Below, in pieces: positions 34,200-46,970 of a stretch of DNA of 64,000 nucleotides; position 1 is the stretch's first letter, and every line of letters starts with the position of its first letter. The position numbers were made by a program, and so were the translations under genes. Source of the stretch: Xiphydria camelus (lineage: Eukaryota; Arthropoda; Insecta; Hymenoptera; Xiphydriidae). Under the pieces are notes generated by a model, which worked only from the letters and a program-made list of their open reading frames with translations, was not told the DNA's origin and made no database searches. Location of the stretch: positions 6,331,501 to 6,395,500 of the forward strand of contig OY783193.1 in NCBI GenBank assembly GCA_963678675.1, written 5' to 3'.

Positions 34200-34985
34200 A
34201 AAATGCGGTTAGATGACGAGTAAAGGGGAACGATCTGGTCTGGATCGCGTGCAAGGTATTTGGCACTCGGTGTGCGGTAAGTAAAGTCATCGAGGGATAA
34301 GAAGAACGAGAAGAAGAACTTACAGTTTTCGAATAGACGTGATTACGTATATTGAGTGGAATTAGAGTAAGAAGTTGCCGTTCAGTGACGGGTAAAAGGT
34401 GACGATTGCAGCGGTAACAAAGAAGAAGAGAAAGAAGAAGGAGATGAAGCTGGATCAGCTGAATTATACGTTTTCAACTAGGGCAAGAGTGGGATAAACG
34501 TCCCGTTTGTGAAGTGCGAGTTCAAAGTCGATTATCTTGAAAGTAACGGGAGATATCGAGAAAAAGTTTAAACGAAATATATTCGTCTACGTTTTTACTA
34601 TGAAAAAGCTACTCTTAACCTTTTTCGTATCTCCACTGCGTTTCGAGATAATCGCATTGAAAGTTAAACGGAAATTGAGCCGTTTATCCCACTGCTATAC
34701 CCTATCAAACGAGAGTCTGCGGTGCGAAGGCATCTAATCCGAATAGTGCGAAGGTTATTCAGCACTCGAAACAAAGTAAGCGAAGGAATCGAACCACAAC
34801 GAGAAGACGGGAAAGAAGTAAAAGCAGAATGGGAAGAAGAACGAGAAACAATGTATACCTAACAGAAGCAGGAGCACAATGTTAATCGAATGGATACATT
34901 CCCTCGTGCGCGCGGCTATTACATCAGATAAGAGCCTGCGGTCCGATGACGAATAAAAGAAGAGGAACGCCAATTCAGGCCGCAT
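34200..34985 (+). repeat. Three degenerate direct repeats around a foldback
   Basis: Similar blocks occur at about 34204 (GCGGTTAGATGACGAGTAAA), 34377 (GCCGTTCAGTGACGGGTAAA) and 34939 (GCGGTCCGATGACGAATAAA). The first and third also share GGAACG and CATCGCGTG/GATCGCGTG downstream. Between them lies GAAGAAGAAGA-rich sequence and the foldback at 34480-34703. The unit is non-coding. Confidence 0.45.
34480..34703. mobile_element. 224-bp foldback element
   Basis: The left arm starts GGGCAAGAGTGGGATAAACG and the right arm, inverted, starts GTATAGCAGTGGGATAAACG. Further inside, GATTATCTTGAAAG matches the inverse GATTATCTCGAAA, and AAAGTTTAAACGAAATATAT is mirrored. The arms are about 100 bp each with imperfect pairing. 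Confidence 0.6.
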
Positions 34986-35517
34986 CGCGTGATCCGCCTA
35001 GCGTGTCGCCAGACGCGCGCGCGGATATATTGTCCGCGCGTCATCGTCGCGTCGTGACGGCCAATTAGTAACGTGGAGCGATACGATCTGGGAGAGGGGA
35101 GGGGGAGCACAGTCCGGGGCACGGCGAGGCGTTATTAATATTCGCAAATAAATTTCACCGATGACCAAAACCATTCCTGGCGGCACGCCTGAATCCCGAG
35201 CGCGCCGATCGCCGGCCAATCTCCGCCGCATGTCGGGCGAAAAAGAGAGTCGTCGCTACACGACCGCGCGCGGGGATTTTCGCGCGGCGAACAAATTGGC
35301 ACGCGGCCTCGCGCACAGGTACACCGCCGCAGCCGCGGAGCGATTCGTGGAATGCCAGGTTCTCCTACCTACGTTCTAACGCTGCTCCCACATTCGCGCG
35401 TTTATAACCGACGTTGGAAATGTATATCGCGCCCCGGTTGTCAAGTAGGCACCATATCGGGTCGCTCTTCCTTTGGTAGCTCCGTTACGCGCGTCGATGT
35501 AACGCGATTGTGCGACT
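34986..35517. other. No supported feature
   Basis: CpG-rich DNA with overlapping short open frames. I see nothing recognisable. Confidence 0.5.
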
Positions 35518-36131
35518 GCCCGCGTAAAAAAAAGAATATATGGCTAAAGTATGACGAAAGTATGGGAAAAGTTGAACCAAAAAAGTACGGCTATGGATCG
35601 TATCCTGGATTTTCAGTCAGGCAATTTTTTCATATCCTTTTAAAAGTAAACTTTAATCGATTTACCTGTACCTTTTCGATTCAGTTCTGTTGTATGGGTT
35701 CTTTATTATAAAACTATAATGATTTGTTCGTTACTGGAATATTATTTATTGTTTATTAGTAATAATTTGAGAGTTTAAGAAAATAATAAATTGAAGTGAT
35801 ATTAACTGACAAAAACAGACATCGATTACAAACAACTGAACTCTAATTGAATCGCTTACTTGTACTAAAAAGAACGTAAGAATGTATGTTTAAAACAATT
35901 GTAATGTCGTAGAATTCAATTTTTCAGTAGCAAGTCAAAAAACCTGTTTTCTTTGATTTTCTCAAAACGTGTTTTTTTGGACATATAGGGTTTCTCAAAT
36001 AAGCGATTCAATTGAAGAACGCATTGTTTATCGGCTAAAAGTCTGGGATACGATCCATAGTCATACTTTTTTGGTTCAATTTTTCCTAGACTTCCGCCAT
36101 ACATTAATCATAGTTTTTTTTACGAGCGGGT
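35518..36131. mobile_element. ~610-bp inverted-repeat element
   Basis: The tip GCCCGCGTAAAAAAAAG on the left matches the inverse ACCCGCTCGTAAAAAAAA on the right. Just inside, the arms share GAACCAAAAAAGTAC/TATG followed by CTATGGATCGTATCC. The open frames at 35352-35711 and 35916-36104 both read through these arms (sharing PKKY and YGSYP), so they are repeat translations. The centre is AT-rich and non-coding. The TSD is unclear. Confidence 0.65.
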
Positions 36132-36992
36132 AAAGAATGGAGGAGTTGCATGAAACAGGAATAGTTATTTCAATCCTGCAATATTGTTGCTCACACACAT
36201 AGTACATATAATATTTCTACTTAACCCTCGTACGGCCCTCATTTTGACTGTATAATTAAGACCTTCGGATCGAATATGACCGAACTGGAAAGAGACGTTT
36301 ATAAAAAATCTCAATTTTCTTTTATTATTTTATTAATTTTTTATGCCGAAAGGGGGCGCACCAATTTTTGTTTAACTACTATTCCAGTATCGGAGTAGCA
36401 TGCGGAACCAGAAAATAAAATAAAAAAATCATGCAATTTCCCCATTACACTAACGTCTTAGGGACGCGAGGAGGAGGTCGACTGGAAATGTGATATTCTT
36501 ATCGGCGCGGTATTATTTTGGAGAGGTGATAAGTCGCCTTATTTTAGAGAACACATCGCGATAACTCCCCTGAGTTACGGCTCATTTAAGGCTTCTCTTA
36601 TTTTTAAAATTGTTTCGAATTCTGTACGTTACGTAGCACGATGCGTTATACACCTTTTTATTGCACTTTCGTGAAAAGTGCAGGGAGTGACGCACGCGGC
36701 TCCGTTCTCGTTGCGTGTGTACGGTTGCATTTTTTAGTGTGCGCTTTCTTACACTTTCTACTCTAGATCCGGAGGAGGTCTAGAAAAGCGTATATGTGGA
36801 CTGTTAGAAGTTTACCCGATCGATCATCGTAACGAGCAATTTATCGATCGTTCGTTAGACTGAAATTGCAATAAATATGAGACGATATACATATGTATAC
36901 ATCGTCAGACTATTTATGTTCAAGTTTTCTCTTTCAATTCGAAATGAATAATAACCACATATACAAAATCCCTCAAAATCGAGCTGAGATCA
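36132..36992. other. No supported gene
   Basis: AT-rich then mixed sequence. A small hairpin (TGCACTTTCGTGAAAAGTGCA) occurs near 36663-36683. I see no element ends. Confidence 0.45.
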
Positions 36993-37278
36993 CACTGAGA
37001 GAAATAGTCGCTAGTGTCAAAAAAAATATTTTTCGAACAAAGAACACGTGATCTTAACAATTTTTAAGAATGCAGATTCTTGGTCGAAGAATACATATTC
37101 TTCATTCAAAAATATCTTCGTCGGGACAAGACATTTTCCTGCGCAAAAATAATAGTTACTCGAGCCTATAATTTTTGTTTGCACAAAGAAAAGCACGCCA
37201 TGATCCTGGAATTATTTATATCGTGTTTTTGATCGAAGGAAACGTTTTGTTGACATCGGCAATTATTTCTCTCGGCGT
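36993..37278 (+). mobile_element. MITE family B copy 5
   Basis: Starts CACTGAGAGAAATAGTCGC and ends GCAATTATTTCTCTCGGCG followed by TA. Contains AAAGAACACGTGATCTTAAC, GATTCTTGGTCGAAGAATAC and TTACTCGAGCCTAT. Near full length, uninterrupted, non-coding. Confidence 0.85.
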
Positions 37279-37758
37279 ATCGTTCGAGGCATATGCAGAT
37301 GTGGCGCGCGAATAAATATCCCATTCGACGAAGCCCGCAAGAAAGTGGAGTAACGCGCGAAATGCGCGGAAAAACCGCATCGAAGCGAGAACCTTACCGA
37401 CTCTATCCTCTAGGAAGCGATCGCTTTCGTTCCACATGCCAAGCGACCAAAACCGCGTCAAATTAATTCAATACCTTAATGTCCATCGGAAGGACACACA
37501 CGAGCGTAATACAAGAGAACACTTTCGCCGACGTGCTTGCTTTCCCCTCTCGCCGACTCGCGCATAGCGCTGCGTACTCCTGCACGGCAGCGTGTGCCGT
37601 CCCTCTACTCCGATCCCCTCTCGTCCTCCGCGCCGTTTCTCTCCCCGCTCCGGCGTCACCGGTTACTAGCGGCTTCCCTCTCGCCCGTTCAATCCCCCGC
37701 TGCCACTCCCTCTCTCTCGCTCACTCGTCTCGTCGCTACCGTGTGCCACTACTCCGCG

Positions 37759-37805
<47 letters not shown>

Positions 37806-39013
37806 CCGGATCTAGCCTCAAGGTTTACATAAAGGAGCTGGACGAGCGAGGTAGATCTTTTCCCTTTACGCGCGATCGCCCCGTCGCTCTTTTTTTTCCT
37901 TCCACCTCCCAACCCCCGCCACACCCTTCGTTGTGCCCCGCGCGAAGAACTCATTCGTGCGTGCTTTCGCGAGGACACGTTCGTCGGGAGAAGGGAGTTG
38001 GCGGAGGCGCTCAGGCGCGCATCGCGCGGTACCCTCGACATGTGGAAAAAACTGATTTTGTTTTAGTTCACGGCGAGAAGAATATGTGATCGATGCATAT
38101 ATTTGCATCGAACGAACGCGCACTAGATAAAACTAATTATTCTTTTCGGGGAATTGAACAAATCTACCTCGCGAGTCCGGATGTAGATCAGAGATGGGTT
38201 TCGTATAAAAAGATGCTGCCTTTCGGACCATCAGCCCGTCCAGATCGATCTCCGTTCCAACGGCTTCAATTTCAATTTTTCTTTTTTTCCGACTTCGATA
38301 ACGACTTACGGTTACATCGAGGAATAATCCTCAGCGGCACCTGTTCTTCGGGTTCGAGTGAAGCGAAGTTTACAAGCGATTAAATCAGTCTTTCTCTCTC
38401 GACGATCCTGGATATCTCTGCTCTCTTGCATCGCGGCACCCCGATCGCGCGCGTGCCGCGAGCGCGCTCGAAACGCGGTCGCGACTTCTGTCGAAACGAC
38501 GCCGTCGCGGCGTCGAAAGAGGGAAAGTCCTCTTACGCGGCGGCGGCGGCGGCTGCAGCCGATTGTCAATTCGCCGGAGCGATCGCCGCGGGACGCCTTC
38601 GGCGCGGAGGCGAAAAAAGCGCGCGGGATTCAAAAAGCGGGCAGACCAGACGGACGCCCGAGCGCGTGTAAGGTTTCCCCTCGAAGAGGGGGCGAGAGAG
38701 AGGGGTATCCGTATTTTATAATACGAAAAGTCTCTCGCGAGACAGTTAACCAACCGGCGTTGCGACACAATGGCAAGGCGGTGGTATAGAGATTACTTTC
38801 TCTAGTCCCGCAATCGCAATAACGTCCCGGAGTTTACTCTGAAACGCTTTGGCCTTATTGTTATAGGCTATAGAGAGAGGGGGGGGGAGGAGAGAGGGAC
38901 TGGGGAGAGGTAAGTACATACAGCCTCCTTGCGCACTTTGCGCGGTGCGAGTCGACGGTGTTATAGCGATCGTTTTTGAAATTCTTCTTAGACTTTTTCT
39001 GTAGCTAATAGTA
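37279..39013. other. CpG-rich sequence with a long GA microsatellite
   Basis: A pure GA array spans about 37761-37802 (42 bp). GCG-rich low complexity lies near 38538-38556. Open frames such as 38358-38789 are alanine/arginine-rich and overlap opposite-strand frames. No gene is supported. Confidence 0.5.
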
Positions 39014-39286
39014 CACGGAGAAAAGGGATTGGTAATGTTTACAGTAAATCCCAGTAACAGGGCACCTTGAGGTGAAACAATGAATTTTTTTAATAGACAC
39101 GGTGTACTTTTTACAGTTCGTAACCGGTATAAACTCGTAAACACCCGATATATATACGGGAGATTGGTAAATGTTACCGTATAAACTGATGTTAACACTA
39201 TTACAAACTGTAAAAACGCAAGAACTGTGGCCTATTAAAAACTTCAATGTTTTCCCATGATTTTTTATCAATCCTTTGTCTCCGCG
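39014..39286. mobile_element. 273-bp MITE with CACGGAGAAAAGGGATTG ends, TA duplication
   Basis: The right end, inverted, reads CGCGGAGACAAAGGATTGAT, closely matching the left tip. TA flanks at 39012-39013 and 39287-39288. The interior has GTTTACAGTAAAT and TTGGTAAATGTTACCG. Non-coding. No second copy was noticed here. Confidence 0.75.
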
Positions 39287-42200
39287 TAGTAAATAAATCA
39301 ATCTTTTTGGCCACGATAACGAGGGCGAGGTTCGAAAAATATTGCAATATTAATCGACTCGTAAAAATGAATGAATTGATTAGCAAGTAGCAAAAAATCG
39401 AGAATGAAAAGGAAAGCAAACGAGCTGTGACAATTATTGACGAATAAGTAGACGTGAATATTGATAAAAAAATAAATAAAAAATTCTAGTGCCCGAAAAT
39501 GACGTCACATTTCAATCATTTCTGGTTCGGTGGAAGCCTAAAATTCGACTTCAATGAACGAGCTATCATCGTCCTAAACGTACCTATACCGGATAAACAA
39601 ATTTCAAAGTCAGCCCGCGGCGAATTAAAATAGTACAAACTGCAGCATAGGAATGTAATAGCTTCCGATGAAGTTAAATTATCGTATAGTTCGTAAGAAT
39701 TTTTTATTTCGTCCTAGTATTAAATCCGGTCACAGAATTTCTACTTCAACGCGACCGAAAATGCGGTTATCACCGTTCGATTTGCCTCGCAGCGCAGCTG
39801 CTGCTGCAAAAATTAAAATTCAGTCGCCACGAATCGAACTCTGCAGGACGTTTTAATTTTTTCCGTTAATTTTTCTCTCGTCCCGTTAAAAACAAATTAG
39901 ATATTCCTATTTCACTTCGTCTCTCATGATCCCGAAAGCAGAGAGGACGTAATTTTTCCGTATTCGAGGACCGACCGGCATGTTACTAACGGCAAATTTC
40001 CACGAAGAGAATCAGCGCGCGTTTCTCGTGCGTCCGACGTTTCGCCGATATTTACATACTCGCGAGAGCCACTTCCGGATTTTTTCACGCGGCGAGCACG
40101 CGGAAGCACCTACTGGAAACCTCGTCGCCGATATGTATAGCTGTCACGCGTTTTCCAAGGAAGTTATGCGACGCTAAGTGTTTCTCCCGCCACCGAAATG
40201 TCAGCTTCCGACGGTCTCGAGAATTCGTGACAAGTATCGCGAACGTGGATAAATATATAACCGAGTAGCCGTGAATTATATTAACAGCTTATCGACTTTT
40301 TGCGAACGACGATAAATCGAAGATAAGACGATTGTTCGAGGGCTCACGAATTCCTCGGCGTCTTTTGAGGAGATTTTTTTAGCAACAATAAGCATGCTTA
40401 TCATTCAATGAATTTAAGAGCGATAATTTCAGATCTTCGACGCAGCTGAGAATATTTTCCATGAGATTATCAAATAGAAATGCACTCTAACCGTTATCCG
40501 CATTGTTATGCACATTTAAATGACAATAATTTTCTCTCCAATTTTTTTCCTGTGTAGGATATCATTCTTCCAAAAGTTTTTCGAACTGTAGTCACGCGTA
40601 CAGTCGATTTCCCGTCCTTGTCAATTCGATTCCAATAGGTTGCCGTATATATACCGATCTACCGATATCTATATCGCACTATAGATATACCGGCGTAGCC
40701 GGAGAAGTATTTAGCTGCGAGTCGGGAAGAAAACAGAGTAGAAAAAGAAAACGCGGTTGCGGTGCGACTGCATTCAGCGATAAGTGGAAAATACCTTCGA
40801 CATATCCGGCCGTAATCTCGAAGAAGTATAGCGTCGCGCAGCGGGGGTCGTTATCTGACAACGAGTTGAAAACAAGCCTCACGCCGACCCGAAAACGGAA
40901 ACGTCGTATCGAAAATTCGATAGAAGCTGTCGGACGTTATAAATAGATCGATAAGCGGGACGAATAAAGATACGAAGGATATTCAAGAAAGAAAAGTATG
41001 TAACGTTGTTGTGAGATATTTGGGCGTCGTAAAAAATAATATAATAACATTGTTTTAGAAAATCGTGACGATTCTGACGCAATTCAATAATGTATACATC
41101 GGCGATCGATGCGAACGCTTTGGACGACACGTGTGTTGACAATCTTTTGATTCGATTTCAACGTCAAACTCGCTTATTGCGCCACCGTCAGCCGCGTCGC
41201 ATACCTCGTTCACCTGTATAAATGATATTTCTTTTTTGGTTTTTTTTACTTTTTTCTATAAAAAGAAGAAAGGATTTCCGGCCCCGTCGAGAGCGGATAC
41301 AAGTACGGTTTAATTAACACGCCGGAGGGCGCGTTAAGTATTTTTCCACCTTATAGGGTGAAAAAACTCTCACTCATGTGTCGCGTAAAGGAGCGAGAAG
41401 GAAAAGAAGGGATGCACCTTTTCCCGCGCGAGTTAAAACCATTTTTGTCAGGATCTCTTTCGGCAAATAAATTTTTGTTAAGATTATATTTATATGAAGC
41501 GTAAAATTATGGTTTAATGAGGGTTTGATTTTTTATGGATAAATTACTTTCTTCGGGTCATAAGTATACTTGGCATTTCTACATTTGATATCAATAATTT
41601 TTTCGAGTGAAATATTTTTCCAGGTAAGATCTAAATTACAACGGTGATCCTATAAAACGATCGAAATAACAAACTTTTCTTTAAAAACCAATAAAAGTTC
41701 TTTACTTTTTCGTGGATAGACTGAAAAGTAATCGAAGAATGTGGCCATTCTCTTAAAAATGATATTACACGTATATACCTAATCAAATTGTATCGTCCGC
41801 TAATTAATCCGTAATTCGTCCGCTATCGTAATTAACTTCGTGTCAAAACTTCCGAACCGAATCGCGGCGTCCGATTGCATATCTTTCCACGTAAAGAAAT
41901 AAAAAATAACCGAGAATGCCAACGTAATCCATTCTTCTTCAATTGAAAGCCGAAAGAATGAAACCCATACCGCCCGAAGAGAAAATTTCCTCCTGTCAAA
42001 ATATTGTATCTGCACGACAATCATAACCACCCGACTGCAACGAGAACGCGGTAGTCGACTCGTCGTCAGAAGAAAAGCGAGGGGATGACGCGAAAGCCGG
42101 GGCCACTGGCGAAGCGTAAATATGAAACATTTAACGAGGCATTATGAAGATTCCTGTAAACAGGATTAACGGCAAGACGCCCGCACGCGTCGGCAGGCGG

Positions 42201-43606
42201 TTGTTTAGCTTCAGCGCCGTGGCTGCGGTAGCGTCTTGTTGCTCCTTTCGGCACGTTGCTACGTCGGAGGGATTGTGTAACTCCCCGAGGGAGAGGGCAG
42301 CGTGCGGTGGAGAGGGTGACGCGCGCACGTGGTACGGTCGACGAGGGAGGGGGGAGGCAAATCGTATGGAGGAGAGGGATCCTCTTTTGGAGGGAGGGGA
42401 TCACAATGCCTCGTGCGCGTATGCCGATCACTTCCGGAAACTGAGATCCGGCGTGGGATTGAATGGCACGCGTGGCTAATCTCGGTTTTCTTATATTATA
42501 ATTGTCACATTTTAAGGGCCGTCTTTTAATATTGTTGGCAGTTGGCAAAATTGGCATAATTTAGTAGAACCGTAAGTAATATTTCTTTTTCTACACTTAT
42601 CTTTATGCACTTTAATGAATTTTATTATAATCGATCGTATTTGATTATTTTTAGGCCGTTACCACGAATTTTTTTTGGGTCAGATGGTCGAAAAATTTAT
42701 TATGAATTGAGGAATCTCGCAGACGATGCCAATGATTTTAAAGGGACTTGACAGGCAACAATATTTCGAGTAATGTTAGATTTTTTGCGTACTTACAGTA
42801 AGTTTCAGCGCGGTAGTGGCCTTCAAATTATTCTGCTGAATTCAATATATTATAATTTCCTCCAGCATCGTAGCTGCTTTCTCCTAGGAGTTATTACAGT
42901 CCTCGTGATACGTATGACGTACTTTCGATTAATTTTTTTTCGTGGCACACTAGTTCAACCGACGTGGTTGCTCAATGAAACTTCAATGTTTATTGGATAA
43001 CGTTAAATAATTAACCAACGAGGATTGAATAATGAGGATTCAGCGATTTTCACACATCTAATCAATTGGTACGCTCTGACTGACTATCACCTGGAAAATT
43101 CCTTTGAGCTATTTTAAAAGTCCTCAGAATGAAAAGACACCCCTGAAATATGCTCCTTTCTCGAAAATGGTGTCTACTCTTTTTTTTTATACTAGCTCTG
43201 TTTTGTTACCGCGCGAGAATCGCGTTACAATCTCAAAAAACGGAGGAGACGCAACTTTCGATCTTAATCGGTCACACTGCGGCTCTTGCCTCGACGGGTT
43301 GTGTATGTTTGTGTAAGGGTACAGGTAGGGGAGAGTCTCGTAGTACCTGACACTTTGATGGCCCCTGATTATCGTGGTTGATGATAGCGACTAGGGGTGA
43401 TTAAAGCGTCTGGAACTACGGAACTTCCCCTGTACGGGTGATTTTAGTGTCTAGTCTTGTAAATTGGTTGATAGTCTTGTGCAACGGGTGAGGATGAAGG
43501 CATCACGGGTCTTCCGAGTAAAGGGAACAACATTGAAACTAATTGCATGTACATATAAGGTTTATCAAGTCGTGTCTTCATTGTTATCTTATTTTATAAG
43601 ATAGAC
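39287..43606. other. 4.3 kb with no supported feature
   Basis: Mostly unique-looking AT-rich sequence with a CpG-rich island near 42066-42480. A TGACGTCA palindrome lies at 39500-39507. Small inverse pairs (for example near 41341-41367) are too short to call. The 163-codon minus-strand frame at 42066-42557 has no domain and overlaps plus-strand frames. Confidence 0.5.
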
Positions 43607-43811
43607 CGTTTGGTGAAATGTGAACCTTCCATCTCTTTGGTTAAATTAATTACTTTTCGGTTAGAATAACTAAACGTTTGGTTAGAGTAATGAAACATCT
43701 GATTAGAATAACTTGATATTTGGTTCCACTGACCAGAATTTTACTTAAAATATCTAAGCCCGTTTAATTAGATGTGTTTTGTCATTTTAAACTAATTATT
43801 TTTCACAGTAT
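43607..43811 (-). mobile_element. MITE family A copy 7, left end lost
   Basis: Begins inside the family at GACCGTTTGGTGAAATGTG and continues through GAATAACTAAACGTTTGG and TGATATTTGGTTCCACTG. It ends at AACTAATTATTTTTCACAGT. About 55 bp of the expected left end is absent. Confidence 0.75.
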
Positions 43812-44544
43812 ACATGCTTTTTTTTTAACGTGGGGACTGATCAACGACTCTCCCAATTGATCCCTTCGTAGCTGTGAGTTTAAGCTTGAGTACTTTCACG
43901 GATACGTTGTCCAAAAGTCATTTTAGAGAAACAATTCGCAAACTATTGAGGAATTTTGGCAATAATTATTAATTGACAGGCCGCAGAGATAAGTACAGTG
44001 CACCCCTCAGTTACGGTGAAGTAACAGATTACGAGATATTTTTAAAACTCGTATCGCGTAATGAAAAAGAAAACAGTCCGATATCGAATCGAAGAGAAAT
44101 TCGTAACGAAGGCGATATCGCGATTATCGAATCCTCTATACTGATGTAAGCCTCGCTCTATCCAATACATGCTCCGCATTGACTGTCCGTGCATAAGTGT
44201 GTATATTCCAACTGCGTAATATATCAGCGACCCGGCGCGATTAAACAAATGCACACGATATCGTCGGCAATCCTCGGGAAAAGTGGGGAGTCGGCGCGCG
44301 CGCGTATTTCGACACGATCCGGTAACTTAACGCGTTGCAGGGGCGGAGAGGTGGGTGACACGAGCGTGCGCACGGACACGTACGTCTCGCGTGACGACCC
44401 TCCGAAGGAACTAAATAGACGCTAAATTGCTTACTAAGAATATGCGAACTATGGCTTTTCCAGTAAATGAGATCATGAAATTGTAACACGCGTGGTCTTC
44501 GTTTTTCACGATAAACTATTGCAGTCCAGTAATTAATGATTTGT
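43812..44544. other. No supported feature
   Basis: Unique-looking sequence, CpG-rich around 44280-44420. I see nothing recognisable. Confidence 0.5.
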
Positions 44545-44817
44545 CAATTCCGGGAAGTGCTAGGGACTTTTCGTGGAGTTATGTTCCAATTAAAGGAACA
44601 TTAATTATTAAATTTAAATTTTATAAAATAATATAAATCAAAATTAAAATTAAATAACATTTATCAACAAAACTGAGACCACGTGTAACAATTTGAAGGT
44701 CTTCTTTATCGGAAAAGCCATGGTTCATCAGCGAAACATTTTTTATCTGAAAATGAGAGGTGTTTTAAAATCTTGGAAACAATATGGTGACTTCCCTAGT
44801 TTAATCCAACTAGGACA
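44545..44817 (+). repeat. Dispersed repeat K, copy 2, with AT-only insert
   Basis: Same block order as 32961-33170. Relative to copy 1 it has about 55 extra bases at about 44596-44652 that are almost pure A/T (TAAATTTAAATTTTATAAAA and similar). The insert could be replication slippage or a small AT-rich insertion. Confidence 0.7.
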
Positions 44818-45693
44818 GAAAACATAAGACGACTTGAGGGAGCGTGCAAGTCGTATCGTCTGGGGGAAAACCAAACCACGGTGCGTTTCCGGAAAATCGA
44901 GCACGGGTGCGTTTATCGGCGATGACGACTAACGAGAGAGGATTGAGCCGAGGACTGGTTAAACAGCCTTCTCGTACACGTATAAATTGCTTACGCCTTC
45001 GCGAATGACGCATGAGGCGGACTTTTCCGTATCGCCGGGGACACTAGCCGGTTGCAGTTATCTCCGGTCAGTGTCGCCAACGAGCCGAGCTGACTCGAGC
45101 CTCTGTCAGCGAGAAAGGCCGACAGACGGCTGCCGCGCGTGTGCATATATGTACGCACCGCTAGAATGCATCGCCGAGGAAATTTGAGAAAGCGATTGTC
45201 GTCGACTCCTGGGATGTCTTTATTTGCTTCGGTTGGAATGTAGGGGAAGAGAGTAACTGACCCTTAGTCGAGACGTTTTAATAAGACTGTTCAGGGGTTG
45301 ACCGAATTATTTAATTTTGATTCGAAGGAATTATTATCTCAATGAAATAAAATTCGATTAAAACGATCGTTCTCCATATTAACGAAATTATGCATTATGC
45401 TATTAATAGTTAAAGCAACAGAAGCGTCAGTTTAAACAATCGAACTAATTTAGCTTCGATCAAAATATGTTTTCCTCGACCCGATCAAATATTATTTTAA
45501 GCGATTTGACGTTCGGTTATGTCGATTCATTTTTGAAATAAACTGGGTTTGCGGGTAAATCTGTATAATCATGGTTGTTCGGTACTTCGATCGTCGGTTA
45601 ATCGTTTCAATCGATGTAATTATTGTAATGTAATCAACAGAGGAGGTCCCAATCAACTAAATTAATTCACCTTATTCACCTGAATTTTCATCA
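44818..45693. other. No supported feature
   Basis: CpG-rich to about 45190, then AT-rich. I see no element ends or gene. Confidence 0.5.
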
Positions 45694-45915
45694 TATCATA
45701 TGAGACTACTAAACTGACTTGCCAGGAAAGAAACTTGAATTATTATTATCTCATTATCTATGAAATGTTGGGTCATGTTTGCATAATACTTTTTTGAAGA
45801 TTATATTTTTATCCACAACAAAGTTTCATATTGATTTGGGCCAAAAGTCCATAAATAATGAGATAATAGTGATCGAATTTTCTTTCCTGGCAAGTGAGTT
45901 TAGCCTCATATGGTA
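45694..45915. mobile_element. 222-bp palindromic element, ~90-bp arms
   Basis: Left TATCATATGAGACTACTAAA then ACTTGCCAGGAAAGAAA; right, inverted, TACCATATGAGGCTAAACT then ACTTGCCAGGAAAGAAA. Further in, TTATTATCTCATTATCTATG is mirrored by TTATCTCATTATTTATGG. Non-coding. The TSD could not be fixed. Confidence 0.65.
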
Positions 45916-46352
45916 TATTGCGCTTTTAATTGTACACCTGAATACGCATCAATAAAACCGACACAATTATCTCTCTATACGTGAACGAAAATATCTATCT
46001 CTATACACACACACACAGTATATATGTACAAGCGGAATAAGCTCAAGCGCGATAGCGAGTTCTCTCTCGGTTGAAATTCTAAATTCATTAGTGGCCAATA
46101 TAACTTTCACTCGGCTCTCCGCGCGCGGCGCTGGCTGGTATTTAGTTATTTAGTTACATTATTTCCAGGAGTAAATTGCTCTCGGGATGGGCGAGAGAGA
46201 GAGAATAAGAATTTCTCTACCGTCGGAGGCGAATATATCGGTAGGAAAAAATTGTGCCGCCTTTCCTTTTGAAATTTCCGACACAGCTGAGAAAACTCTG
46301 GAGAGCGTTATACATCCTGCAGGTGGTCGATTACGCATTTTCGTCGGGGAAG
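45916..46352. other. No supported feature
   Basis: A CA run lies at about 46005-46018. The 84-codon frame at 46187-46441 starts MGERERIRISLPSEANISVG but has no recognisable domain, and its second half runs into the duplicated non-coding segment. Confidence 0.4.
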
Positions 46353-46930
46353 TGAAGCCGTTTAATTATTGTAGCAACATGTTTATGAAAAATTGTGCTT
46401 ATATTGAATACATATTCAGTATTTCATCAGTATTACTTTAAAATCATTTCATGTCACAAATATACTAGCTTGATAATGAGTGATAAAGCGAATATCCTTC
46501 ATTCACATTTCGTGAGTTAATACACTGAGAGAAATAATTGGTGATATTAAAAAAATATTTCTTGAACCCGAAGAACATACGATTTTGAAAATTTTTAAGA
46601 ATACAGATTTTTGGTAGAAGAATATATATTCTTGACTCAAGAATATCTTCATTCGAACAAGAAATTATTTCTACACGAAAACAGAAATTATTCGTTCGTA
46701 TTAAATATTTTCTTGCACACAGAAAACTGTAGCTTGATCCGGGAATTATATTGCTTTTGACCAAAGAAAACGTTTCATTGACCACTAGCAATTATTTTTC
46801 TCAGTGTACCTACTACCTAAAGTTACTGTGTACAGTTTATGTAAATTTTTCTACCTGAGGCTTTCCGATGAGGTCGAGGGAGGGAGTAATATTACGCAAT
46901 ATTCGGTATTCATAATGCACTATACGATCG
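46353..46930 (+). repeat. Duplicated segment, copy 1 (contains a B element)
   Basis: The flanks on both sides of the B element here match those around the B element at 57848-58125. Left shared blocks include AAAATTGTGC, AAATCATTT and GAGTTAATA. Right shared blocks include ACCTAAAGTT, GTAAA, CTACCTG/CTATCTG and GGGAGTAAT. The divergence is substantial, so the duplication or parent repeat is old. Confidence 0.65.
46523..46806 (+). mobile_element. MITE family B copy 6
   Basis: CACTGAGAGAAATAATTGG at the left, GCAATTATTTTTCTCAGTG at the right, TA on both sides (46521-46522, 46807-46808). Full length at 284 bp, forward orientation (TTTCTTGAACCCGAAGAACA near the left end). Confidence 0.9.
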
Positions 46931-46970
46931 AATGAGGGTTGTTCTAGGTTTTTGAGACTTTTATAAAGTA

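Noticed and set aside
35352..36104. Frames sharing PKKY and YGSYP
   Set aside because: They arise from the inverse arms of the 35518-36131 element.
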